Shown here in pieces: positions 17,632 through 25,478 of a DNA stretch of 64,000 bases; the first letter of the stretch is position 1, and each line of letters starts with the position of its first letter. Origin of the DNA: Hyphomonadaceae bacterium UBA7672 (GTDB taxonomy: Bacteria > Pseudomonadota > Alphaproteobacteria > Caulobacterales > Hyphomonadaceae); the NCBI GenBank assembly GCA_002483135.1, contig DLHI01000021.1, forward strand, positions 242 to 64,241. The letters are read 5' to 3'. Both the position numbers and the translations under genes were made by a program. A model generated the notes under the pieces. That model ran no database searches. It saw nothing but the letters and a program-made list of their open reading frames with translations, and had not been told where the DNA came from.

Positions 17632-18417
17632 ATGGCCCGCTTCACCGGCAATTCCGTCATCGTCACCGGCGCCGCCTCCGGCATTGGTCGCGCATCCGCC
17701 AAACTGTTCGCCGCCGAGGGCGCCTCCGTGATCGCCGCCGACAAGGTCGCGGGCGTCAACGCCACCGTCGCCGACATCGTCAAGGCAGGCGGCAAGGCGA
17801 TCGCGCTGGAGATGGATGCGGGCAACAAGGCCGACGTGCAGAAGCTGATCGACCTCGCCCTGAAGACCAATGGCCGCCTCGACGTGATCTACGCCAACGC
17901 CGGCATATCGGGTGGCACACCGAACATCTTCGAGCAGACCGAAGACCAGTGGAAGACCATCCTGCAGGTGAACCTGATCGGGCCGATGCTGGCGATCCAG
18001 CTGGGCGCGCCGCACATGATCAAGCAGGGCAAAGGCGCCATCGTCTGCACGGCCAGCGTTGCGGGCATTCGCAACGGCGCGGGATCGCCCGCCTACTCCG
18101 CATCCAAGGCTGGCGTGATCTCGCTTGTTTCGCTTGCGGCGAACCAGCTGGCGGGGACGGGCGTGCGGGTAAACGGCGTTGCGCCGGGCCTGATCGAAAC
18201 GGGCATGACGCAGCCGATCTTCGAGCGTGCGCGCGAGAAAGGCACCGACGACAAGATCGGCCAGCTCAACGCCCTGCGCCGCGCCGGACAACCGGAGGAG
18301 ATCGCAAAGGCGGCGCTGTTCCTGGCGTCGGACGATGCATCCTATGTAAATGGCCAGGTGCTTCCGGTGGACGGCGGGCTGTCTTCGTCCCTGCCCGTGG
18401 TGCCGCCGAGGCGTTGA
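17632..18417 (+). CDS. SDR family NAD(P)-dependent oxidoreductase
   Basis: The product is 261 aa, the usual classical SDR length. It has the cofactor motif TGAASGIGRA (residues ~12-21), the NAG-type motif YANAGISGG and the catalytic Ser-Tyr-Lys set (ASVAGIRNG and PAYSASKAG). It ends with NGQVLPVDGGLSSS, typical of FabG-like enzymes. The ATG at 17632 has AGAGGAAACCCC upstream; an in-frame ATG at 17611 lacks this spacing. It is divergent from the DUF885 array. Substrate not predictable. Confidence 0.9.
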   Translation: MARFTGNSVIVTGAASGIGRASAKLFAAEGASVIAADKVAGVNATVADIVKAGGKAIALEMDAGNKADVQKLIDLALKTNGRLDVIYANAGISGGTPNIFEQTEDQWKTILQVNLIGPMLAIQLGAPHMIKQGKGAIVCTASVAGIRNGAGSPAYSASKAGVISLVSLAANQLAGTGVRVNGVAPGLIETGMTQPIFERAREKGTDDKIGQLNALRRAGQPEEIAKAALFLASDDASYVNGQVLPVDGGLSSSLPVVPPRR

Positions 18418-18539
18418 GGCGGTCGATTGGAACGTCGAGCGCGCGGTTGCGTCACGGCTAAAGGTTAGCGCACGCCAACATCCTGTTAACGCTATACGTG
18501 TCACCAAGTGGCTTCAGTCCAACTTGTGTGCAGACAGAC

Positions 18540-18959
18540 ATGGCGACATCGCTGCATTCGGCCCTGTTGGCCCCGCCCCCCGTCACCACGGGCGCGCCAA
18601 CGCATGCGCGCGTGCGCAGCTTCATCGCGCGCGTGGAGCAGCAGGACTATGTCGGCGCCATCATGCACTTCTATCATGCCGATGCGACCATGCAGGAAAA
18701 CCTCGGCGAGATCAGGCGCGGGCGCGACGCTCTGGTCGCCAACGAGATGGAGATCCTGCTGCGCTACGGCAGCGTGCCTGTCCGCAAGGTCGAGCGCTAC
18801 GCGATCAACGGCAATCTGGTCTTCATCAACTGGCAGTTCGAGGTGACGCTGCCCTCCGGCAAGACGTGCGTGGTGGACGAGGTCGCGATGCAGGAGTGGG
18901 AAGGCGATCGCATCCGCCGCGAGCGCTTCTATTTCGACCCCGGCATTCTGTCGCGCTGA
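18540..18959 (+). CDS. NTF2-like / SnoaL-fold protein
   Basis: The product is 139 aa. The pattern VRSFIARVEQQDYVGAIMHF, the acidic pocket segment MQENLGEIRRGRDALVANE, and the alternating strands NLVFINWQFEVTLPSGK and DEVAMQEWEGDRIRRERFYF are typical of the SnoaL-like polyketide cyclase fold. Such proteins are small isomerases, hydrolases or binding proteins. A GTG at 18498 would add 14 residues of non-conserved character, so the ATG at 18540 was preferred. Function unknown. Confidence 0.75.
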   Translation: MATSLHSALLAPPPVTTGAPTHARVRSFIARVEQQDYVGAIMHFYHADATMQENLGEIRRGRDALVANEMEILLRYGSVPVRKVERYAINGNLVFINWQFEVTLPSGKTCVVDEVAMQEWEGDRIRRERFYFDPGILSR

Positions 18960-18965
18960 TCCGCC

Positions 18966-19421
18966 CTACTTCAACGCCACCAGCGCAGCCCCGCCCGCCA
19001 GAAGGGCAAGGCCCGCGGCGCGTTTCAGGTCGACCGGAAAGACCGGCGCGCCGAACAGGCCGAACTGGTCGATCAGCGTCGACATCACCAGCTGGGCCAC
19101 GACCACGCACATGACGAAATTGCCGACGCCGAAATTTGGCGTCACGAAGGTCGCGCTTAACGCGTAGAAGCCCATGGCCAGGCCACCGACCCAGGCGAGC
19201 GGCGGTACGGAGGCGAACAGATTGGCGGCGGGAATGGCAGGCCGGAACGCAGCAACGATCAGACCGATGCTGAGGAACGCCATGCCCACCGCGATGAGCG
19301 AGGCATGCAGGGGAGACTGGATGGTTCGCCCCAGCGTGCCCTGAAGCGCCGCCATCACGGGGATCAGCGCGCCGGCCACCGCCGCCCACGCCGCATAGAA
19401 CGCCATCGAGTTGACTGCCAC
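18966..19421 (-). CDS. DMT-family transporter, YdcZ (DUF606) type
   Basis: The product is 151 aa with four or five hydrophobic helices. It matches the short DUF606/YdcZ group of the drug/metabolite transporter superfamily: GALIPVMAALQGTLGRTIQSP near the N-terminus (in part), TPNFGVGNFVMCVVVAQL and STLIDQFGLFG. Such half-size units probably act as dimers. It ends 6 nt from the NTF2-like stop (convergent). Confidence 0.8.
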   Translation of the reverse strand: MAVNSMAFYAAWAAVAGALIPVMAALQGTLGRTIQSPLHASLIAVGMAFLSIGLIVAAFRPAIPAANLFASVPPLAWVGGLAMGFYALSATFVTPNFGVGNFVMCVVVAQLVMSTLIDQFGLFGAPVFPVDLKRAAGLALLAGGAALVALK

Positions 19422-19529
19422 CTGCGCCTCCGCATTTGCGGCGCGAGATGACGCCGATCACGTTGGCAACGCAACCCTACGATTGGTGCAGCGGGGCTAA
19501 TGCGGAGCGGGGGCCCGGCAGTCCGGAAC

Positions 19530-20462
19530 CTAGTAGCCCTGCCCCACGCCGCCATCGAGCACGAGATTGCCGGTAGCGGCGGGAAGCGGAACCTTCACTT
19601 CCTTCACGACCTTGGTAATCGTCTGGCGGGTTTGCGGTTCGCAGATCGCCTTCTTGACCGGCATGTTCACCAGCTTGATGCCCGGGCCGAACTTGCGCAG
19701 CAGCGAGCGCTCATTGCAGTCGCGTTCGGGCGTCTGCGGACGACATTGCAGCTCGCCGCCGGCTGTGTGGAACAGGGCTTCACCCTTCCCGCACGAGAAG
19801 GTCTCGCCACGCTCGAAGCTGGCCGCGCCATCGACCATCTCGCCGAGCGTGACCTGCATGCGCGTGCCTGCCATGCAGCGATAAAGCTCGCCGCGATAGC
19901 CGGTCATCACCGTCATCTCGCCGTCGACGCGCGAGGCCGGATGCGGCGTGTTGCGGTCATCGATGCACAGCGCCTGGACGGGGCGCGTGTGGAATTCCTC
20001 GACGATCTTGTCGACGCAGATCTCGTCATAGCCGATCACGTCTTCCTGGACGTAGCGCGTTTCGTACCCGCCTTCGACCGAGAGACCAGAGATCGTGCTC
20101 TGTGAAACGCCGGGGTTGGAGTAGTAGCCGCCACCGCCGCCGAAGAAAGCCGCGCCGCCGCCCGATGCGGATGAGCCAGCGCCGGCGACAGCGATGCCCG
20201 AGGCAAGCGAAGAGGCCTGGGCGGAGGCGACCGCAGTCGATGTTGCGCCAACGTGGACGTTTGCGGTCGCGACGCTGACGCCGGGAACCTGCACGATGAG
20301 ATTGCGCGGCGTCTGGCAACAGCCGCTTGAGGGGGGAGGCGGCGGCGGCGAAGGCGGCGGAGCGCACGTGTTGCAGGACTGGCCGATGGCCGAAAGGGCG
20401 GCCGTCGCCGCCAGCGTCGCAACGCCGGCGCCCAGCAACATGTGTCGCCATGAAACGCGCAT
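19530..20462 (-). CDS. Secreted Pro/Gly-rich hypothetical protein
   Basis: The product is 310 aa. A signal peptide is followed by SCNTCAPPP, a run of prolines, and SGCCQTP. Residues ~55-115 are Ala/Ser/Gly-rich low complexity (VGATSTAVASAQASS, a GGGGYYSN glycine stretch). The C-terminal ~190 residues form a cysteine-containing domain (DEICVD, QALCIDD, YRCMAG, ECNERS-like DCNERS, KAICEP). The mix of proline spacer, Ala/Ser repeats and disulfides suggests a cell-surface or extracellular protein. No family recognised. The reverse-strand reading frame here is a shadow. Confidence 0.7.
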   Translation of the reverse strand: MRVSWRHMLLGAGVATLAATAALSAIGQSCNTCAPPPSPPPPPPSSGCCQTPRNLIVQVPGVSVATANVHVGATSTAVASAQASSLASGIAVAGAGSSASGGGAAFFGGGGGYYSNPGVSQSTISGLSVEGGYETRYVQEDVIGYDEICVDKIVEEFHTRPVQALCIDDRNTPHPASRVDGEMTVMTGYRGELYRCMAGTRMQVTLGEMVDGAASFERGETFSCGKGEALFHTAGGELQCRPQTPERDCNERSLLRKFGPGIKLVNMPVKKAICEPQTRQTITKVVKEVKVPLPAATGNLVLDGGVGQGY

Positions 20463-20673
20463 AACAGCTCTCCCAGAGGGTTCGCCTGTCAGGATGCAAG
20501 TCGCACGCCCTTTTTCCCCTTCCGGGTTGGGAAGCTTCCTACCGTTCTCCCCACTGGCGGGAAAACGAGCAGTTTCGGGCCGCGATTCCCCTCGCGTGCG
20601 TATGGCCCGGCGATTGCGACCGGTTTCCCGGCGTTTGGGGATTCGGCCAAGTCAGAGCGTGACGGAATTATCG

Positions 20674-21210
20674 ATGGAAGATGTGAACGCACATCCGAAC
20701 ACCCAGGTGCTCCTGGACGCATGGCGTCGGCTGTCGCTCGGCGCGACGGCAACTGTCGGCGGCCCCACGACCGAGGACTATCCCGATCTGGTCGGACGCC
20801 TGTTCGTCCTTAACCATGTCGGCGATCGTGACTACTGCTTCCGCCGCGTCGGCTATGCGATGGAAAAGCTCTTTGGCCGCCAGCTGGTCGAACACAACTT
20901 CCTGTCGCTCTGGAGCGAGCCGGACCGCCGCCTTGTGGCCGCCGCCCTCGTCGCCGCCGCCGCAGACCGGGGCCCCGCCATCATCCGCGCCCGCGGCGAG
21001 ACCCTGACCGGCCGGCGGGTCGATCTCGAATTTGCGCTGGCCCCCCTTCTTGGAGGAGATGGCGTTCCGCGCCGCTTCCTCGGCTTGTGTCAGTCGATGA
21101 CAGGTGAGGACTTGCTGCACGGCCGCCCGCTGCGTCGCCTGCAGGCCATCGCGCTCTACCCACCTGCGCCCAACCTCGATCCCCCAATCCGCCTGGTCAG
21201 CTCCAGATGA
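20674..21210 (+). CDS. PAS domain-containing protein
   Basis: The product is 178 aa. The central part (LFVLNHVGDRDYCFRRVGYA, then LFGRQLVEHNFLSLWSEPDRR and LEFALAPLLGGDGVPRRFLG) matches the alphaproteobacterial PAS_5 type domain. No output domain is attached, so it may act as a single-domain sensor. The open frame extends far upstream, but ATG at 20674 or GTG at 20659 is the plausible start. It is followed ~215 bp later by a tandem PilZ protein. Confidence 0.75.
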   Translation: MEDVNAHPNTQVLLDAWRRLSLGATATVGGPTTEDYPDLVGRLFVLNHVGDRDYCFRRVGYAMEKLFGRQLVEHNFLSLWSEPDRRLVAAALVAAAADRGPAIIRARGETLTGRRVDLEFALAPLLGGDGVPRRFLGLCQSMTGEDLLHGRPLRRLQAIALYPPAPNLDPPIRLVSSR

Positions 21211-21424
21211 AATCGAGGCCGCCCGCACCCCATTGCCTGTCGCGCCAGCACCCCGAGCTGGCCAGAAGCAACGGGTCGAGCAATGGTCCATTGAGCGGCC
21301 GTACAGCGGCGCCTGCGCCGGAGCAGAAGCTCGCCCAGACCCCTCTCCGCAAGCATTTGTGAACCATTCCTCATTAACCTTGGTGCGTTCGGGGAGGCCG
21401 CTCTCCCGCGTCTGAGGGTTGCAG

Positions 21425-22030
21425 ATGCAATTGGCGCAAGCCGCTGAAAGACCGTCGTTGCGTCGCATGGAAGCGGCCGACCGGCGTCGACATCGCCGCG
21501 TGCAATGGGCCGTGCGCGTGCGTGGCCTCACTGGCGACGGAGAGGAATTCACCTGCACCACCGTTGATGTCTGCGCCGGCGGCCTGCGGATCAATCTGGC
21601 GCGACCGCTCAGCAAGGGCGAAAACCTCGTCCTCTACATCGATGACCTCGGCCGCGTCGAAGGCGTGGTCGCGCGCGTGCTCAACGAGATCGGCTACGCC
21701 GTCCAGTTCAACGTGCCGCCGCGCAAGCGGGACAAGATCGCCGACCAGCTGACCTGGCTGATCAACAAGGATCGTCTCGGTCTCAGCGACGAACGCGAGG
21801 CCGAGCGTCGCCCCGGCGGCGGTCAGGTGATCGCGGTGCATGGCAAGGGCGTGTCGATCGCCTGCGCCGTTGCGGACGTTTCCATCTTCGGCGTCGCCCT
21901 CAAGACCGCCGGCCCCCGCCCGATGATCGGCGACCGCGTCCAGATCGGCGAACGCGCCGGCACCTGCGTCCGCTACATCGAAGGCGGCTTCGCAGTAGAT
22001 TTCAGGACGCTGCACGGAACGGATATCTAG
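21425..22030 (+). CDS. PilZ domain protein with a second degenerate PilZ-like half
   Basis: The product is 201 aa. The N-terminal half carries the c-di-GMP signature: a basic RRxxR segment (ADRRRHRRVQW) and, ~30 residues on, DVCAGGLRI in place of the usual D/NxSxxG. The C-terminal half (VADVSIFGVALKTAGPRPM and later VRYIEGGFAVDF) looks like a second PilZ barrel without the arginine motif. GAGGG lies 7-8 nt before ATG 21425. Its last 4 nt overlap the convergent kinase gene. It probably binds c-di-GMP through the first domain and may influence surface attachment. Confidence 0.8.
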   Translation: MQLAQAAERPSLRRMEAADRRRHRRVQWAVRVRGLTGDGEEFTCTTVDVCAGGLRINLARPLSKGENLVLYIDDLGRVEGVVARVLNEIGYAVQFNVPPRKRDKIADQLTWLINKDRLGLSDEREAERRPGGGQVIAVHGKGVSIACAVADVSIFGVALKTAGPRPMIGDRVQIGERAGTCVRYIEGGFAVDFRTLHGTDI

Positions 22031-22962
22031 TCCAGATACCCGCTGTCTTCGAGCATGCTCGCATAGCGGTGGACCATGCCCTTCACGTTCAGCAGGTGCG
22101 CCACGTCGCCCGTCTTCATGGCGTAGGCGGCGAAGCGGACGGGGCTGGACCAGTAGTACATCTCCGCCTGGTCGGCCATGCGCGCCCAGGTCTCGCCGCC
22201 TGCCTTTTCATAGCGCGCGATCAGGTCTTCCAGCGCTTCCCTGCCCGCCGCCGCGAAGTAGAGCGAGAAGTCGAGGGCTGCATCGTTCACTTCGGCCTGT
22301 GACCAGTCGTCGATGCCGACGAGACGGTGATCCGCATCGACAAAGAGGTGCGGGTGATAGATGTCGCCATTCACCAGCACGACGCGATCCGGCCAGAATG
22401 CATCGCCATCGATCCACTTCTGCCAGAGACCCCACAGCAGGTCGGGCACCTTGGCGAGCGTGTTGCACTCATCCATCCGCATCTTCATGCGCTGGCGCAG
22501 CTCGCTGGCGTCCACTGCCGGAATGCCCGCATTCGCCGCCGCGCCGGCGTCCAGCGCGTGCAGCTTCACCATCGCGCCGGCAAGACTCTCCGCGAACGTG
22601 CCGGGTACGACGCGCTGCGGCAGGCGCCAGATCAGTTCGCCCATCAGCGGATCGATCTCCGCCGCCGGCACGCCGGGCAGGACGCGATAGGCAATCAGCT
22701 TGTCGGTGTGCACCTGCCAGTCGGGCAGCACGACGGGAACCTTGCCACGCACGAAATCCAGCGCCAGCTTTTCCTGGCGGCCGAGCATCTGCACATCGCC
22801 CCGGCGCGGCGCCTTCAGCATCCAGTATGCGCCAGACGTGTCGCGCGCGGTCGCGGCGAAATACTCCGCGTCCGCGCCGCTCACGCGCAGCATGGTGGTG
22901 TCCTTGTCCAGCTCGATGCCGTGATCGGCAGCGATCTGTCGGAAATCAGGCGCCGAACTCAT
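22027..22962 (-). CDS. Aminoglycoside/macrolide phosphotransferase (Mph)-like kinase
   Basis: The product is 311 aa with protein-kinase-like APH fold. The P-loop region lies in the first 60 residues (YWMLKAPRRGDVQMLGRQEK) and the helical middle has ESLAGAMVKLHALDAG. The catalytic loop reads VLVNGDIYHPHLFVDA where macrolide kinases have HGD...H. The following Asp-Trp motif (VGIDDWSQAEVNDAALDF) matches Mph(A/B)-type enzymes. The catalytic Asp is kept but the preceding His is Asn. It could be a true macrolide kinase or a housekeeping small-molecule kinase. Confidence 0.8.
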   Translation of the reverse strand: MSSAPDFRQIAADHGIELDKDTTMLRVSGADAEYFAATARDTSGAYWMLKAPRRGDVQMLGRQEKLALDFVRGKVPVVLPDWQVHTDKLIAYRVLPGVPAAEIDPLMGELIWRLPQRVVPGTFAESLAGAMVKLHALDAGAAANAGIPAVDASELRQRMKMRMDECNTLAKVPDLLWGLWQKWIDGDAFWPDRVVLVNGDIYHPHLFVDADHRLVGIDDWSQAEVNDAALDFSLYFAAAGREALEDLIARYEKAGGETWARMADQAEMYYWSSPVRFAAYAMKTGDVAHLLNVKGMVHRYASMLEDSGYLD

Positions 22963-22993
22963 TGCGAGACTCCACTCGCCCCCGCGGTGGGAG

Positions 22994-23072
22994 ACAGTAG
23001 GCAGTAGGCAATCGGCAGTAGGTCTGCCGCACCCTGCCCTACTGCCTACTCCCTAGTGCCTACTGCCTAGCG
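22994..23072. repeat. AGTAGGC / GCCTACT short repeat cluster
   Basis: CAGTAGGCAGTAGGCA (from ~22995) and GGCAGTAGG (from ~23014) face several copies of CCTACTGCC or TGCCTACT (from ~23035). Together they form a potential multi-armed hairpin between the kinase and crotonase genes. Confidence 0.75.
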
Positions 23073-23083
23073 CGCTTCGCGCG

Positions 23084-23872
23084 CTACTGCTCGTTCTTCC
23101 ACACCGGCTTGCGCTTCTCTGCGAACGCCTTGGGGCCTTCCTTGTGGTCAGCGGAGGCCATCAGCCTGGCGATGCCGGGGACCTTGTGATCGAATGCGGT
23201 CTTGAGGTCGGCGGTGCGCAGGCCCGTGAGCACCGTCTCCTTCGTCGCCTTGATCGCCATCGGCGAGCATTCGAGGATCATCCCGGCCCAGCGCTTGGCT
23301 TCCTCCAGCGCCTTGCCCTGGGGCACGACGTCGGTGACGAAGCCGATCTCTTTGCCTTCCGTGGCGCTGACGGTGCGGCCCGTGAGCATCATGCCCATGG
23401 CCTTCTTGAGCGGCACTTCACGCGGCAGGCGGTGCATGCCGGAGGCAAGCGCCGCAAAGCCGACCCTTGGCTCAGGGAGCGCGAACTTGGCGTTCTCGGC
23501 TGCAATGATGATGTCGCAGGCCAGCGCGATCTCGAAACCGCCGCCCATGGCGAACCCGTTCACGGCCGCGATGACCGGCTTGTAGAGGTCATACCGCGAC
23601 GTCAGCCCGCCGAATCCCGAAGTGGGCATCGGCACAGGCGATTTCTGGCCGGAAGCGGCGAATTTCAGGTCGTTGCCCGCCGAGAAGGCCTTTTCCCCGG
23701 CCCCGGTGACGATGGCGACCCACAGGTCCGGATTGGCGGCGAACTCGTCGAAAGCTGCGCCCATCTCTGCATTTGCCATCGGATGCAGGCAGTTCAGCTG
23801 GTCAGGGCGGTTGATCGTGACGATGAAAAGCGGGCCTTCGACCTCGGTCTTGATGAACTCGTACTTGCTCAT
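23084..23872 (-). CDS. Enoyl-CoA hydratase/isomerase (crotonase) family protein
   Basis: The product is 262 aa. It shows the crotonase fold with GAGEKAFSAGNDLKF (first oxyanion-hole strand), VIAAVNGFAMGGGFEIALAC and a second loop EPRVGFAALASGMHRLPREV. In the last position the hydratase glutamates are replaced by Phe/Ala (GFAALASG), so the reaction may differ from simple hydration; CaiD-type carnitinyl-CoA dehydratase and related enzymes look similar. GAGGAAACGTC precedes the ATG. It is not in an evident operon. Confidence 0.85.
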   Translation of the reverse strand: MSKYEFIKTEVEGPLFIVTINRPDQLNCLHPMANAEMGAAFDEFAANPDLWVAIVTGAGEKAFSAGNDLKFAASGQKSPVPMPTSGFGGLTSRYDLYKPVIAAVNGFAMGGGFEIALACDIIIAAENAKFALPEPRVGFAALASGMHRLPREVPLKKAMGMMLTGRTVSATEGKEIGFVTDVVPQGKALEEAKRWAGMILECSPMAIKATKETVLTGLRTADLKTAFDHKVPGIARLMASADHKEGPKAFAEKRKPVWKNEQ

Positions 23873-23973
23873 GACGTTTCCTCTTTCGATCTCGGGCTGG
23901 CCCGTCGTTTACCTTTGGACAAGGTGGTTTCACCTACAAGTAAACGCAAATAGGGGTAAGCGGAACACGCTCT

Positions 23974-24570
23974 ATGAGCGACACGCTCGAATTGAAGCAA
24001 GCCGTGCCAGACACGGATTTTGATCGGGAGGAGGCAGCTCCACCCCCGTTCGAAGGCGTGAAGTGGCGAATCAAGATCGGCGACAAGGAATACGGCCCCT
24101 ATCCGCGCACCCGCCTGATCGATTTCCTGAAGGAAGGCCGCGTCCAGGCGGGCACCTTCATCGCCTGCGGAACGGATACGGACTATCACCGCGCCGACCA
24201 CCACCCCAATCTGCGCTGGGACTTCAAAGGCCCGAAGAAGCGCAAGTTCGGCGACCCGCGCCTTGACGCGGGCGAAACGGAAGTTCCCGTCTGCAATTAT
24301 TTCATCGCCGCGCGCCTGCTGGCCGGCAACGAACGTTTCGAGCGCGTGCTGCGCGAGGCCGGCAAGATGACCCGCGCCTCGGGCGACATGTGGGTGCTGC
24401 GCTCAAAACAGACCATCCAGCAGATCCGCAGCTCCCTTACCTTCGCCACGCGCCCGCACGAGCACTTCATCATCGTGAACGCCTCGAAAGACCGCCTCGC
24501 CTGGTACAATATCGGCGTCGAGAACGACATCGCGGTGCGCGGCGTCTGGGACTCGGACGAAGTCCAGTAG
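23974..24570 (+). CDS. GYF_2-like domain protein
   Basis: The product is 198 aa. Residues ~28-80 (WRIKIGDKEYGPYPRTRLID, FLKEGRVQAGTFIACG) match the GYF_2 domain pattern of bacterial proteins, usually fused to membrane domains but here without them. The second half (residues ~105-198; NYFIAARLLAGNERFERVL and SLTFATRPHEHFIIVNASKD) is a separate compact domain I do not recognise. Role unknown, probably cytosolic since no signal or membrane segment is present. Confidence 0.7.
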   Translation: MSDTLELKQAVPDTDFDREEAAPPPFEGVKWRIKIGDKEYGPYPRTRLIDFLKEGRVQAGTFIACGTDTDYHRADHHPNLRWDFKGPKKRKFGDPRLDAGETEVPVCNYFIAARLLAGNERFERVLREAGKMTRASGDMWVLRSKQTIQQIRSSLTFATRPHEHFIIVNASKDRLAWYNIGVENDIAVRGVWDSDEVQ

Positions 24571-24639
24571 GCGACTGATCCAGGACAAGGCATCCTGCAC
24601 GTCCGGCCTGCAATTGAGCATTCCGGAACAAGGCTCTTC

Positions 24640-25341
24640 ATGTCCCGCAGCAAGGCCCATATCGAACGCCACGCCACCGAACGCATCGGCTGGCTGCGCG
24701 CCGCCGTGCTGGGCGCGAACGATGGCATCATCTCGACCGCATCCCTGATTGTGGGCGTCGCCGCCGCCAATGCGGATCACGGCGCGATCATGGTGGCCGG
24801 GTCTGCTGCGCTGATCGCGGGCGCGCTGTCTATGGCGGCGGGCGAGTATGTTTCGGTCTCGTCCCAGGCTGACGCAGAGAAGGCCGACCTTGCGCGCGAG
24901 ACGCGCGAGTTGCGCGACATGCCCGAATTCGAGCGCGAGGAGCTGAAGCAGATCTATGTCAGTCGCGGGCTCACGCCTGACCTGGCGCAGCAGGTGGCCG
25001 ACCAGCTGACGGCGAAGGACGCGCTGAAGGCCCATGCCCGCGACGAGCTGGGCATATCCGAGATCACTGAAGCCAAGCCGATCCAGGCGGCGCTTGCTTC
25101 TGCGGTCACCTTTTCGGTCGGCGCGGCGCTTCCGCTGGCGGCCTCATTCCTGTCGCCGCTCGATCACCTTGAATGGTATGTCAGCGGGGCATCCCTGATC
25201 TTCCTCGCCCTGCTGGGCTATCTGGGCGCCTGGGCCGGGCGGGCCAGCCCCGTTAAGCCTGTTGTACGCGTTGTTTTCTGGGGGGCGGTCGCCATGGCCG
25301 TAACGGCAGGGATTGGCCAGCTGTTCGGCGCGGTTGTTTGA
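24640..25341 (+). CDS. VIT1/CCC1 family iron/manganese transporter
   Basis: The product is 233 aa with the VIT family layout: an N-terminal HIERHATERIGWLRAAVLGA followed by NDGIISTASLIVGV, then ALSMAAGEYVSVSSQADAEK, a cytoplasmic metal-binding helical region with several Glu residues (ETRELRDMPEFEREELKQIY), and C-terminal helices. Related proteins move Fe2+ or Mn2+ across a membrane by proton exchange. Start is supported by position, but no strong ribosome binding site is seen. Confidence 0.9.
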   Translation: MSRSKAHIERHATERIGWLRAAVLGANDGIISTASLIVGVAAANADHGAIMVAGSAALIAGALSMAAGEYVSVSSQADAEKADLARETRELRDMPEFEREELKQIYVSRGLTPDLAQQVADQLTAKDALKAHARDELGISEITEAKPIQAALASAVTFSVGAALPLAASFLSPLDHLEWYVSGASLIFLALLGYLGAWAGRASPVKPVVRVVFWGAVAMAVTAGIGQLFGAVV

Positions 25342-25478
25342 CGCTGGCAGGCTCTGGCCTGCACCCACCGCTGGCCTTTTCCACAGTTTCCTGTATGGCA
25401 GCGACGCCAGACCCGGCCTCCCCCTGCGCACTGATCCCCGCAACCGGGACGGCCCGCCGATACGAAGCGACCCTTTTC

